Below are positions 21,170-33,754 of a DNA stretch of 64,000 bases, in pieces. The DNA comes from Heracleum sosnowskyi (lineage: Eukaryota > Streptophyta > Magnoliopsida > Apiales > Apiaceae), in assembly GCA_030848705.1 (NCBI GenBank), contig CM061238.1, positions 80,252,685-80,316,684 of the forward strand, given 5' to 3'. Under the pieces are notes generated by a model. It did not search any database and had not been told where the DNA came from. It saw nothing but the letters and a program-made list of their open reading frames with translations. Positions within the stretch are counted from its first letter, which is position 1, and every line of letters starts with the position of its first letter. The translations under genes and the position numbers were made by a program.

Positions 21170-24100
21170 ATGGATCCTTACAAGGTACGATTTTTATTTA
21201 ATCTTTTAATTCTTTATCTTTACTTATGATTTGCTTTTTGTTATATGCTCTTTTGTTCTAATCTATCTTGGTTTTTAATCTTTCATTTCATACATATTTG
21301 TTCTTGGGGATTTATATTTATGCACATATATGTATGTATGGCGTGAAAAGTAAAAGTTTGTTTGATTAAAATTGGTTGCAGCACCGGCCATCAAGTGCTT
21401 TCAACTCTCCGTACTGGACCACTAATTCCGGTGCACCCGTTTGGAACAATAACTCTTCTCTTACTGTTGGTACCCGAGGTACCCTTTCCTTTCTTTTCTC
21501 TCTCTTTTTTATTTTATTTAATTTTACATTTCTGTTGGTGATGAAATTTATTGCTATTTTTGGATTTCATTTTATGCTTTATTATTGTTAAACCTATGAA
21601 TTTGTTACAGTATATTTTTTTTAAATGTTTTTTGGCTATTGTGTTTTACTGAAATCCTAAATCCTTTGTTTGCATTCATCCCACTTTAGTGGTATTTAGC
21701 ACAATTGAGATATCGTGACGTATGATAGTAATTGTTGTTATCTGATGATTCAATTGGACCATGAAAAATTAAGAAAGATATGCCGAGTGCTGCTATAATG
21801 TATTTTGACTAAACATTATCTTGTCTATGGCTTACATGGCCGGAAAACCGGTTTCTAAAGTAGTAGTGTTTGGTTTTCTAATATATCGATTAGTTTGTAT
21901 AGATCAGTCACTACTTACTATACCTTTTCTAGTTTTTTTACATGCATCTTGGAAGTTGATATTGCTGTGTGGGTATTTCGTCTTTTTTCTCCTTCAAAAG
22001 GATGCTATGTACTGCTAATCTTGGAAAAGGTTGGAATGATCTTTTTTGTTGATCAGACGACGTAGAGTTGCACAATTACATGATTATATGTTACAAAACC
22101 TGTCTTCTAGCGGACAGTGCTGGTCTTGAATAATTTAACTCTTTGCTTACAATCTGAACTGTTTACATTGATTGATCTTTTTTTTAGAGTATATGAATCC
22201 AGTCATATGACCAACCTTTTTATTTTCGACAGGCCCAATCCTCCTTGAGGATTATCATTTGGTGGAGAAACTTGCTAATTTTGATAGGGAGCGCATCCCT
22301 GAACGTGTTGTCCATGCAAGGGGTGCCAGCGCCAAAGGGTTCTTTGAGGTTACCCATGATATTTCTCATCTTACCTGCGCTGATTTCCTTAGAGCCCCGG
22401 GCGTTCAAACACCTGTAATTGTTCGATTCTCCACTGTTATTCATGAGCGTGGAAGCCCTGAAACCATCAGGGATCCTCGAGGTTTCGCTGTGAAGTTCTA
22501 CACTAGAGAGGTGAGCAAAGCAAGAGCTTAACTATTGTGTAAAGAACTATGAATATTACCAGTAGCAGATTATCTGATTCATCTTGAAAGATTCCACCCA
22601 CCAATTCATCAGTCACTATATTTGTGTCTTTGATTGGACTAGAAACAATTATGATATTATTTGCACTTACCTACCAGACTTTGGGAGGGCTGTTGCCTTC
22701 GGATAGGGCTTTTATATTAGAAATCTGAGAGGGCTTTTATATTAGAATGTTTACCAACTTAATTATTTACGTTAGCAGCTGCACCTGTTAGAATTTGACA
22801 TCTTTCAAGCTAATGAAATGGTACTGTATACTATAGAGATAATTATTAGAGTACGAAGTCCATGGCTAGCAGTCTTAGAACTTAGAAGCTTTACTGAATA
22901 TAGGGTTACTGACAATGTACCCATATATGCTTTCTTTTGGGAGCAGTGAAGTCTCGAAGAACACTAATTTACTAGTGTCTCCGCCTCTGTGGTCATAGGA
23001 ATTCGTTTTTGAATTTGTTACCTGAAGCTCTCTCTTTCTTGTGCATGCTTGACATTTTTCTTTTGTGCACACAGGGTAATTTTGATCTGGTGGGAAACAA
23101 CTTTCCCGTATTCTTCGTGCGTGATGGAATGAAATTCCCAGACATGGTTCATGCTCTTAAACCCAATCCAAAGTCGCATATTCAAGAGAATTGGAGAATC
23201 TTGGACTTCTTCTCTCACCACCCAGAGAGTTTTCACATGTTCACTTTCCTCTTGGATGACATTGGTATTCCACAAGATTACAGGCACATGGATGGTTCTG
23301 GTGTTAACACCTACACATTGATTAATAAGGCTGGGAAAGCACAATATGTGAAATTTCATTGGAGACCAACCTGTGGAGTGAAGTCCTTGTTGGAAGATGA
23401 AGCCATCAAGATCGGGGGAGCTAACCACAGCCATGCCACCCAAGATTTATATGATTCGATTGCAGCTGGAAACTATCCCGAGTGGAAATTGTTTATCCAG
23501 ACCATAGACCCTGATCACGAGGACAGATTTGACTTCGACCCACTCGATGTTACGAAGACCTGGCCTGAGGACATCCTACCCCTGCAGCCAGTGGGTCGCA
23601 TGGTGTTGAATAAGAACATCGACAACTTTTTTGCAGAAAATGAACAGCTTGCTTTTTGCCCTGCTATTATTGTTCCTGGTGTGTACTATTCAGATGATAA
23701 GCTGCTCCAGACTCGGATATTCTCTTATGCTGATACCCAAAGGCACCGTCTTGGACCAAACTATCTACAGCTTCCAGCCAACGCACCTAAGACTGCGCAT
23801 CACAACAATCACCATGAAGGTTTAATGAATTTTATGCATAGGGATGAGGAGGTACTCTACTTCCCCAACTTGTCTCTTGTTTGTGAATGACTTTGTTATC
23901 AATTATATATATGTCTATATATTTTGCTTTGCAACTAAGCCCGCTTGTCATTTCTTTTATAATATCATACAGGTCAATTACTTCCCTTCAAGGTTTGATC
24001 CTGTGCGCCATGCAGAGAGGCACCCCATTCCTCCTCCTATGTTGACTGGAAAGCGTGATAGGGTGAGTTTGTAGTATTTCTGTTTGTCTGTATGTGTTGC

Positions 24101-24724
24101 TTTTGATCTTAACTTTCCAAAAGTTTGATATGATTAAATAGTATTAGTAGGTTACCTGGAACATCAGGAATAGCTATATAATGCAAGTAATAGTAAACTC
24201 CCATGTTTTGAACAAATAATAATTTTTTGCATCTGCAGTGCATGATTGAGAAAGAAAACAACTTCAAGCAACCAGGAGAGAGATACCGTTCTTTTTCCCC
24301 AGACAGGTATGTCATATGCATGTCTTTTGTTGCAAAATGAATAAAATACGTTTCAACACTGATTTAGTTCTTTTTTAGTATGTTCTACTTATAGCCATCC
24401 CTAATGGGACGGACTCACGGAGGGCATATATATATATATGTGTGTTAACTGTGCAACTTACTTTATCTTCCTATAATGTACAGGCAAGAACGATTTATTT
24501 CTCGTCTTGTTGATGCCCTGTCTGATCCCCGTGTTACGCATGAGATCCGTAGCATATGGATCTCCTACTGCAGTTCGGTATGATTCCTTACACTCTGACT
24601 TGAGAAAAATTGTATTTGCAACTTACTGATGTAAATTTCTCAAATATTGTGGCTTTTGGTGCAGGCTGACAAGTCTCTTGGTCAGAAGGTTGCTTCTCGT
24701 CTCAATGTGAAGCCAAGCATATGA
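21170..24724 (+). CDS. Peroxisomal catalase, 8 exons, 492 aa
   Basis: This haem catalase breaks down hydrogen peroxide to water and oxygen in peroxisomes (photorespiration, fatty-acid oxidation, stress). Exons are 21170-21184, 21382-21478, 22233-22510, 23075-23851, 23973-24062, 24239-24306, 24484-24577 and 24665-24724. All introns are GT..AG, and the 1479 nt give exactly 492 residues plus TGA, the usual plant length. The start is MDPYKHRPSSAFNSPYW, the standard plant catalase N-terminus. Catalytic His65 (ERVVHARG), Asn138 (LVGNNF) and haem-ligand Tyr348 (RIFSYADTQRHRLGPNY) are all present. The C-terminus is SLGQKVASRLNVKPSI; the internal targeting tripeptide, QKL at -13 to -11 in well-studied plant catalases, is QKV here. 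There are no frameshifts or stops. It is the only intact cellular gene in the window. A specific isoform name is not assigned. Confidence 0.97.
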
Positions 24725-24882
24725 AGTTTGTCCTACGAGATAGCCTATGTTGAAGTGCCAGGACGAGTAGTTTAGAGGCACACACCAGATGTTGGAAGTA
24801 TAAAATTTAACCGGTCATGTTGTATACCTTGACAAACTTGTATGGGCCTGTTGAGTTTTTGTGAACATGAAGTCCTGAACTT

Positions 24883-24888
24883 AATAAA
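24883..24888 (+). terminator. Catalase polyadenylation signal
   Basis: AATAAA lies 159 bp after the stop codon, preceded by a TG/T-rich stretch (TTGAGTTTTTGTG), as expected for a plant 3' UTR. Cleavage is probably 15-30 bp further on. Confidence 0.65.
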
Positions 24889-27080
24889 GTACTAAACTAA
24901 ACTCATTTGTGTTTTTGTATCGGGTCTATTCTATTATGTCTGCTTGTGTTTGATAAAGAGGTAGACGTTACTATATGATTAATCCAGTTGAATGGCATCA
25001 GTACTATGCACATTATTGTATCCACTTGAAGTAGGGCATGGGGAGTATGAGGATTTGTTTTCTGCTCAGCAGTCGGATTCTGTGCTATGCAACTCTTCCG
25101 AGATCTGAAAGCGTCATGGTTTAGATGCCATTGCTGGTGCCTGTCTGTATGATGCTCCCTATGGTTCGTAATGTAAGTCATTTGACAGTCAAGCGCTTGC
25201 TATAAGTAATGGATGGGAGGGAGTAACATTTACCAAAATTTCTCCCCAGTAGAAGAGAATAAAATAGTTCGTTGAATGTGATGAAGAAGATGTCATTTCA
25301 AAAACCGATATAATTTTTAAACCGAATTACTTCATATGCCCACTTCAATTCATGTTGGACAATCATCAATCAATATATCTTTATATATATAAAGGAAAAC
25401 CCCCAGGAGCTCTAGAATCGCTCGATTCATATTTATCTAATTTTTTAGAGGTCCTCAATTTTAATTCAATAAAATTAAATTTCCTTATTTACATTCGAAG
25501 TTTTAGGGAAGACATTCCTTATTTACACTCAAATTTTCAGGAAAGCCAATAAATATATAAAAGTCAATCTTATTTAAAATTTAATCAAACAAATATTACT
25601 TTTTTTCTCAACTAACTTAGATCCTATTAAAAAAATGAAATTTCCTCTTTTAGCTCCTAAATTGTAGAATATGTAATTCTTATTAAAGACAAGTTGGCTT
25701 AAAATTATAAATTTAATCAAGTTTTATTATCAATCAATACTATTATATAAAGAAAAAGACGGAGGCGGTGAGGTGGCGGGAAACAAAATATACAATTTTA
25801 ATACTCTCCTAAAGTTTTGATTAGAAATTATCTCAATTTTCTTTTAAATCTTTAAGTAATGAAGTCTTAATTACCTTATATTCTCTTAAACTTTCTTCTT
25901 AAGTAATATTATTTAAAAACGGAAAGTTTTCATACAATTTTAATATTCTTATGAATTTTTCATTAAAAAATATCTCAATTGTCTTTTAAATTTTTAGTAA
26001 TATAATTCTTAATTACCTTATATTCTTTTAAATTTTATTCCTAAATCAAATTACTTAAAAACGAAAAGTCTTTACAATAATTCAAGCAAGTTTCCAAGCA
26101 ACAGTTATATAAAATAACAACCTTCCAATTTTTTTCTTTCTTTTTTTTTTGTTATTTTGTAATTATTAATATATGGTATGTCTTAGCGACCAAGTTAAAA
26201 AGCAATTATATATACATATGAAGGGAATTGAAAAAAAATGCATAAACAAATGAACTTTAATCATTATTATCAATTTATGCGTGCTCTCTTTCACATGCAT
26301 GTATATGCTTCATTATACATTCTTACTTATTTATGTGTTTTTTATACAGATCAAGGGATGATGATGATCGAGTGATGATTATGATGCAGTTCTTAACAAC
26401 GAAACTAACAAAGACATAAATGTAAGCATTATTTTCACTTATTTGTACTAAGATTGATTTCTTAGAACATGCAACTTTGTTTACCAACAAACGAAGAATA
26501 AATAAACATGATTGGTTGCATAAATTGGAATGCTCGAACCAAATATTTGTTTTTAGGTACATATAAATATTTTTATGTTAAGTTTATTTATGGTTCTTAT
26601 ACTACTATATTTATTTGGTTTAATGTGTTCTTAGCAATTTTCAAATATTTTAGTGTTAATTTTATTAATTTATTTTTTTTATTATTCCTTGAGTATAATT
26701 TTTGTTACTGTTTTTATTTTGTTTATCTTTAATCTTTGAATTTTTGCATTAGCTATTAATTATTAGTTATCAATTATAAGTTTTTATTTTTTGATTTTCG
26801 GTTAGCGTATTTATTTTTATTTTGATTAATTAAGTTCTCAAAATTATTTCATTGATTAATTATTAACTTATTAAAAATTAAGTTCTTCTCAAATTATTGG
26901 AGATGTTGAGTATCGAATATCAAAAATGGTAAGTCATTAAATTTTTATTGTTTTGCTGCATTCGTTCAAGTTTCTTTATCATGCGCTGTTAGATTAATCA
27001 AATATTTGTTTTGTTAAGTTAACCTATTTAGGTACAAAAGTCAGAGTTTCTATTGATGCCGGTGATTGAAATTCCCGAAT
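24889..27080. other. Intergenic with Helitron-like 5' termini
   Basis: No gene is seen. Two places resemble Helitron 5' ends: near 25363-25420 (ATCAATATATCTTTATATA, then AAGG and a C/G-rich patch) and near 25733-25790 (TCAATACTATTATATAAAG, then GGAGGCGGTGAGGTGGCGGG). No matching hairpin and CTAG end could be paired with either one, so they may be fragments. Confidence 0.4.
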
Positions 27081-27083
27081 CTA

Positions 27084-28391
27084 TCTATACTATTATTATA
27101 TTATTAAATACGAAACATTAAAAGTTTTTGTAGTCCGTTGGTAATCGGTTTGTAGTCTGGTCCTCCATAGTTTGGTAATCCAATCTCTAACCGTTAGATC
27201 TTTTAAATTAAATTAATGAAAGTCATTGGATATAATACTAAATATTTTTTGGTATGTTGTGATTTTACTTAATTGCCCTTACTTAATTGTACTTCGTTTT
27301 TTTTACTTAATTTACCCTTACTTATTTATAAAAAATATTATTAAATAATAATATTAGCTATTTATAACCAATTACCTTTTACACCTAAAATATATTTCTT
27401 TTTTTATTTCTTCCGAAAAATCCCTTACTTTTTCAAAAATATCACAGGCAATTACCTTTTTTTAACTAAAACATGTAAGTTTTTTATTTTTGCTTACTAA
27501 AATCTCTCTTTTTCCAAAAATATTACAGATAGTTTCATTATAAGAATTATTCTTTTTTATATTTTCTAACTAAAATTTTTACTTTTCTATTTTTTCTAAC
27601 TAAAACCTCTCATTTTCCAAAAATATCACGGGCAGTTCTTTTTAATGAAATAAAATAATAATATTTATAATTACTAATAATTAACTGGTTAGCTTTTTTT
27701 TCCCAAAGCATATATTCTTTTTTATATTTTCTAACTAAAATTTTTCCTAAGTAAAATCTCACATTTTTCAAAAATATCACATGCAATTTCATTTAGTAAC
27801 ATAAAATAGTAATATTATAAATACTAATAATTAACCGATTAACTTTGTTAGCCAAAGTGTATATTCTTTTTTATATTTTTAACTAAAATTTCTCCTTTTC
27901 TAAAATTATCGCAGACGATATTTATCTATACTATACTATTATATAATAGCCAAAACATTGTAAGTTTTGATTTCAATTTTCGGTAATTTATTATATTTAA
28001 TCTATCTATATGTACTATTATATAATGGCTGAAACATTGAAAGTTTTGATTTTCGATTTTCTCACATATATAACGTAACTACAAACTCTTTTAATTATAC
28101 TTTACTTAGAATTCAAAAACACGACCATTTTTTAGGAAATATTTATATTTATATGTATTACAACAAAATATATTGATAATTTTGACGGTTATCTTTACTG
28201 ACATGCTTACTAAGCTAATAAACTATTATAAAATTTATAAAAAAAATTTACATTTAAAGTATTAAAGTAGTAATTTTAATTCTTTTTAAAAAGATAGCAT
28301 TTTCAGAAGTATTAAAATCTCAAAAAATTTAAAAGTAAATTTCAAAATTAATATTAAAATCGTTCGTGCGTTGCACGTGTTATACTTGTGA
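27084..28391 (+). mobile_element. Cluster of Helitron 5' ends and one 3' hairpin
   Basis: Three starts of the form A|TCTATACTATTATTATA occur near 27084, 27925 and 28001-28005. Each is followed within 30-50 bp by a GAAACATT/AAACATTG word and AAAGTTTTTG- or AAGTTTTGATTT-like sequence. At 28365-28377 the hairpin CGTGC-GTT-GCACG is followed 7 bp later by CTTG|T. That is the layout of a Helitron 3' end, but CTTG replaces the usual CTRR. I infer related Helitrons nested or arrayed here. They are non-autonomous, with no Rep/helicase ORF. Confidence 0.5.
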
Positions 28392-29040
28392 GTTTTAATA
28401 TAGGATTTAGATGTTAATATGTACTTCAATATTCAAGAGATTATTATTTACATTATGTTGGGGATAGTACTTGGTTATATTAACATAATCTTGGTTATAA
28501 TAATTCAATCACAGTATAATAATAAGAACACAATTTGAAATTTGTTAAACAAATGCACATGTACAGATTTTTGTTTAGAGTACAAAAGTAAAAAGTAAGT
28601 GTTTCGATCCTATTTATGCCAAGTAATTCAAGGTCCTTACTGAACCTTAAATATGACTTTTTTTTTATTTTATAAAGTGCGTCAATGTTTGAGTAATTTT
28701 TTTAATTGATTAATGTTTGAGTAATTTTTATTCATGCTCTTAGAACACCTCAAAGTGACTCCTTATTTTGGCTTTTAAATCAAAATTTGTGGAGAAAAAA
28801 AATATTACTCAAAGAGACTCTTAGTGACTCTTAAAATAACTAAGAACATATTTTCTCTCCTCAACTTGCTCTTAACTATTATTTTATAATATATTCATAA
28901 TCACACACTCTCTCTTTCCACTTTTTTTTTGCATTCTCATAAACTAAATAATAAAATATTAATTAAGGAGTAAATATAAAAAGCATTGTTGGAGATGAAC
29001 ATGTACTAAATCTCTAATAACCTATATTTTATATTATTTA
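28392..29040. other. Intergenic, no gene seen
   Basis: This is AT-rich sequence. A stretch at 28738-28875 with GCTCTTAGAACACCTCAAAG and a terminal TTGCTCTTA has the look of a short hAT-type MITE, but its ends were not resolved. Confidence 0.35.
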
Positions 29041-29045
29041 TAAGG

Positions 29046-29075
29046 GCCGCTGCGAAACGCGGCTTAGTCGACTAA
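29046..29075 (+). mobile_element. Helitron 3' terminus joined to the next Helitron 5' end
   Basis: The hairpin GCCGC-TGCGAAAC-GCGGC (29046-29063) is followed 12 nt later by CTAA (29072-29075). Two other Helitron 3' ends in this window also have exactly 12 nt from hairpin to terminus. TATATATATAAAGGAGGATA follows directly, which is the 5' end of the neighbouring Helitron. The two termini overlap or abut head to tail. Confidence 0.6.
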
Positions 29076-29711
29076 TATATATATAAAGGAGGATACGCGG
29101 GAGGTTAGGTGGCGCCCTAAGATCGTCTCAATCTATTTTTCTAATTTTCTAGAATTTTAGAATTTTAAATATTGATAAGTAAAAAAAATATCATTTAACA
29201 TATTAGAAGTAGAATAGATGTTCGAATTTATTTAGGAGAAGAATTTGAATTTATAGCGAAGACATATAATTAAAAGTTCTATTTGAAGTAGAATAGATGT
29301 TTGAATTTGTAGAGAGGAAGAGTTCAAATATAAAAGTACTTGCAAAGTTCTATTTGAAGTAGCATATGTGTTTCAATTTATAGAGGAGCGGATATAAAAG
29401 AAGCACTTGCAATTAAAAGTTCTATTGGAAGTAGAATAAACGTTTGTATTACATAACTAAAAGTTCTATTTGAAATAGAATATGTAAAGTTATATAGGTG
29501 TTTTTTCAATTAAAGAGTGTCTCAAGGAGTATGATAACATAAAAATTAATATATAAGACAAGTATATATTCAATATATTAAATTTGAGATTTTGATATTA
29601 AAAAAGAAATCATGTTTTACGGGAGGACGGTTTATTAGCGAAGACCGAGTAATTTTCGTAATTTATTTGATAGAGTTTTTAAAAATAATTATTACGCCGC
29701 CGCGAAGCGCT

Positions 29712-30560
29712 TGTTGGATATTTTGTGAATATTATAATAATATTTACTTTTATATTCAAAGGAGTTAATTATTATTTTTTAAACGGTTGTTTAAATAAGA
29801 GAATATTGTTGCAATATTTTTCCAGCTCATTTGTTTTTAACTTTTGAGATTTGTGTTTTCAGTTTTGATTTTTTATTATGTTAATAATGGTGTCTAGATA
29901 CATTGTATAACAGAAGTTTGAAACGCATGCTTTGATTTGTATTTACTGTGAGCGTTTTGTGATCAAATGGCGTGTAATCAGTAAAACATTTATAGGCTTT
30001 TTGGCTATATATAGGCAAAGCTGTTTCACTAGTTGGAGTGCAATCTTCACCTCGAAAAAATCAAAACAAGCTTCTCCCTCTCAGTTTTGTTTTACATCTT
30101 CAGTCAAGTTTATTACTATTGCCATGCACTTGTCTTTTGTATAAAATATATTTTATGTATACACATGTTTTATGAGCTAAACCCCACAATACCATCTTGT
30201 TTCTTTTTTTTGGATTTAACTCCATCTTTGCACACAATAGCTTATTCACACATATTCTTTTCGGCAAAGGATTGAGCAGTATATATATTTTTTTTTGGTG
30301 TAATTGGACCGATAATTTCTAAGTGCAAGAATTATCGTACGGATTTTTGGGCTGTTTTATCCTGGGGACGGCGTGGCAAACGTGATTGTTCTTGCACCAT
30401 TTGGAGCATAGCCGCGAAACGTCTTAAAGAGAGCGTGATCCGTGACTCATCCCAGAAAATCCGGTAAACTCGTATTTTTTAGATTTTAATAATCGTAAAA
30501 TATTTTTCGTGAAAATCTTTTTTCGGCTTTTATTTTATTTTCACAAATTCTTTTATAACA
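29712..30560 (+). repeat. Copia-A 5' LTR (849 bp)
   Basis: TG..CA ended, with TATA at 30006-30013. A perfect hairpin CGATAATT/AATTATCG lies at 30310-30337. Two stretches (30415-30428 and 30485-30501) are complementary to the leader just after the LTR. Open frames of 70-80 codons inside the LTR are in both copies but look like chance. Confidence 0.95.
30006..30013 (+). promoter_or_regulatory. Copia-A LTR TATA box
   Basis: TATATATA in the context GGCTATATATAGGCAAAGC, about 295 bp into the LTR. It defines U3/R, with transcription expected from about 30040. The same box is in the 3' LTR at 48373-48380. Confidence 0.65.
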
Positions 30561-30607
30561 ATTTTAAGACGTTTCGGAATTTTACGATTATTAAATATCT
30601 GATTGTC
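30561..30607 (+). promoter_or_regulatory. Copia-A leader: no tRNA primer site, self-complementary to the LTR
   Basis: The usual TGGTATCAGAGC is absent. Instead 30563-30576 (TTTAAGACGTTTCG) is the exact reverse complement of LTR bases 30415-30428. In addition, 30579-30595 (ATTTTACGATTATTAAA) is the exact reverse complement of LTR bases 30485-30501. The pairings cross, so both together would make a pseudoknot. It may be a self-priming site or an RNA structure; the role is inference, the complementarity is seen directly. Confidence 0.7.
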
Positions 30608-33600
30608 ATGTCTACCGTTGATTTTTCTGGTAATATAGCTTTTGATATTAATAAGCCTTTCCGTTTTGAGGGTGTGCACTTTAAGCGTTGGAAACAAAAA
30701 ATGCTATTTTTTCTTACCATGCGTAAAGTAGCTTATGTTTTGTCGCTCCCAAAACCTGTTATGCCTACTCCCACCACTTCTACTCCTAACGAGTCCTCTG
30801 AAACTGTATCACCCGCTAATCTAGAACTTGCTAAGGAGATAGAGTCATGGGTTGAAAATGACTTTCTTTGTAAGAATTTTATTTTGAATGGCTTATCCGA
30901 TAATCTATATGACTACTATAATTCTGATAAGTCGGCCAAAGAAATTTGGGAAGCACTACAAAAGAAATATGATACAGAGGAGGCTGGCGCCAAGAAGTAT
31001 GCGGTAAGCCGCTATCTCAAGTTCCAAATGACCGACGACAAGTCTGTGGAGGAACAGTCACACGAGCTACAGAAAATTGCGCATGAGATCATCACTGAGG
31101 GGATGCCTCTAGATGAGCAATTTCAAGTAGCTGTGATAATAGACAAGTTGCCGCCAAGCTGGAAAGATTTCAAAAACGTCCTAAGGCATAAGACTAAGGA
31201 ATTCTCCTTAGAGAGTCTTATCACTCGCCTCAGGATTGAAGAGGAAGCAAGGAAACAAGATCGGAAGGAAGAGGTGCTGGTTGTCTCCAACAACAAGCAA
31301 AAGAAGAACTCTGGTGCGAGTTTTAAGCCAAAGGGAAAGAATTTCAAGAAGATGAACCGCAACCCGCAAGGAAACTCTCAACCTCCGAAGACTCAGACAA
31401 CACAACAACCACCCAAGAATGCCGCTGGAACATTCCACTGTTTCAATTGTGGAAAGCCAGGACATATGGCGAAGAAGTGCAGACTCAAGCGCCAAGCTCA
31501 ACCACAAGCTAACAACATTGAAGAAGCCTTCGTAGCTATGATCACGGAGGTTAACCTTGTTGGTGGAGCAGATGGGTGGTGGGTAGACACAGGTGCATCC
31601 CGCCATGTCTGCTATGATCGCACAATGTTCAAGACATATGCGGATGCTGAAGACAAGAAGGTGCTGCTAGGAGACTCCCACACCACCAATGTTGCTGGAA
31701 TTGGAAATGTGGAGCTTAAGTTTACCTCTGGAAAGACCCTATTGCTAAAGGACGTCTTGCACACTCCAGAGATGCGTAAGAATTTGGTTTCTGGGTTTTT
31801 ACTTAATAAGGGAGGGTTTACCCAGACTATAGGTTCTGATTTGTACACCATCACTAAGAATGGTACTTTTGTGGGAAAAGGGTATGCTATAGATGGAATG
31901 TTTAAGTTGAATGCTGAAGTTAATAAAATTTCTATTTCCTCTTACATGTTGACTCATTTCAATACTTGGCATACTAGACTCTGTCACATTAATAAACGAA
32001 GCATGATAAATATGAGCAACTTAGGATTAATTCCTAAGTTGACCCTCTCTGATTTAGATAAATGTGAATATTGTATTCAAGCGAAAATCACTAAGACTCC
32101 CCACAAGTCAGTAGTGATTAAAGAAACAGAACCATTAGATCTAATTCATTCTGATATATGTGAATTAGATGGAGTTTTAACTCGAAATGGTGAGAGATAC
32201 TTTATCACATTTATCGATGATTGTTCTGATTATACTTTTGTTTATCTTATGAAAAACAAAAGTGACGCATTTGACATGTTTAAGTTATTTGCGAATAGAG
32301 TTGAAAATCAGTACAAGAAGAAAATCAAGAGACTTCGTAGTGACAGAGGAGCAGAGTACGAATCAAACTTATTTACCAAATATTATGACTCTCATGGGAT
32401 TATACATGAGAGAACTGCTCCTTATTCACCAGAAATGAATGGAAAAGCCGAAAGAAAAAATAGAACTCTGACGGAGCTAGTAGTTTCCATTATGCTTGGT
32501 TCTGGTGCTTCATCTCACTGGTGGGGAGAGATCATACTAACAGTCTGTCATGTACTCAATAGAGTACCAAAATCTAGAAGTATGATAACTCCTTATGAGA
32601 CGCTTAGGCATAGACAACCTGATACTTCCTACTTTAGGACTTGGGGTTGCCTAGCTTATGTTCGGATTCCTGATCCTAAGAGGCTCAAACTTGCGAGTAG
32701 AGCCTATGAGTGTGTATTTGTTGGATACGACATTGATAGCATAACCTACAAATTCTTTGATTTAAATGCACGAGTTATGGTAGAATCAGTCGATGCTGTT
32801 TTCTACGAAGACAAGTTTCCATTTAAATTGAGGAATAGTGGGGGTGCATCAACGAGTATTACTCCTCATTTAAAGGAGAAAAAACACACCGAGGATTTAG
32901 AAACCGAACCGAGGAGGAGCAAGAGAGCTAGAGTCGCCAAAGATTTTGGACCGGACTTCTACGCTTATAATCTTGAGGAAGATCCTACCACTTTTAAAGA
33001 AGCCATGTCTTCTTTAGATGCCGATCTTTGGCAAGAAGCCATTGGTGATGAGATGGATTCTTTGGAATCCAATAAAACTTGGCATTTGGTTGATTTACCT
33101 CCTGGATGTAAGTCAATAGGATGTAAATGGATCTTTAAGAAGAAATTAAGACTTGATGGGACTGTTGAAAGGTATAAGGCTCGTTTAGTAGCCAAAGGCT
33201 TTAAACAGAGAGAAAATGTGGATTTCTTCGACACATTTTCACCAGTCTCGAGGATGACATCCATCAGAGTTTTAATTTCTATAGCTGCCATCCATAATCT
33301 AGTGATTCACCAAATGGATGTGAAGACTGCATTCTTAAACGGTGAACTAGAGGAGGAAATTTACATGGATCAACCCGAGGGTTTCGTGATCCACGGGCAG
33401 GAAAAGAAGGTGTGCAAGCTAGATAAGACCATATATGGACTTAAGCAATCACCTACTTTATGGCATGAAAAGTTTGACAAACTTATCATGTCAGATGACT
33501 TTAGAGTCAATGAAAGTGACAAATGCATTTACTACAAATTTGAAAATAATATTTGCACTATTATCTGCGTATATGTAGATGACCTGCTGATATTTGGGTC

Positions 33601-33754
33601 AAATATTCATGCAGTAAATAAAGTGAAATCATTGTTGAATGCCAACTTTGATATGAAAGATCTTGGAGAAGCAAATGTAATCCTTGGTATCAAGATTACT
33701 AGGTTAGAAAAGGACTTTCTTTGGATCAATCTCGATACGTCGAAAAGATCTTAA
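30608..33754 (+). pseudogene. Copia-A Gag-Pol, 5' part, up to the RT frameshift
   Basis: Gag and Pol share one frame from ATG at 30608 (MSTVDFSGNIAF); codons upstream of this ATG lie in the LTR and leader. In order: Gag with LTR-polyprotein-like helices, one zinc knuckle (CFNCGKPGHMAKKC, about residue 278), aspartic protease (VDTGASRHVC, about 325), integrase zinc part (HTRLCHINKRS, CEYCIQAK), integrase core (HSDICELDG, RSDRGAEY, NGKAERKNRTL), and reverse transcriptase (KWIFKKKLRLDG, YVDDLLIFGS near 990). The frame ends shortly after LGIKITRLEKD, where homologous sequence continues in another frame from about 33721. A one-base deletion near 33713-33722 explains this. Unlike the Sirevirus-like elements there is no gag-pol frame change. 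Confidence 0.93.

Noticed and set aside
30033..30275. Open frames inside the Copia-A LTR, repeated at 48400-48642
   Set aside because: They are present in both LTR copies only because the LTRs are duplicates. The composition is Ser/Phe-rich and they overlap R/U5. No conserved feature.
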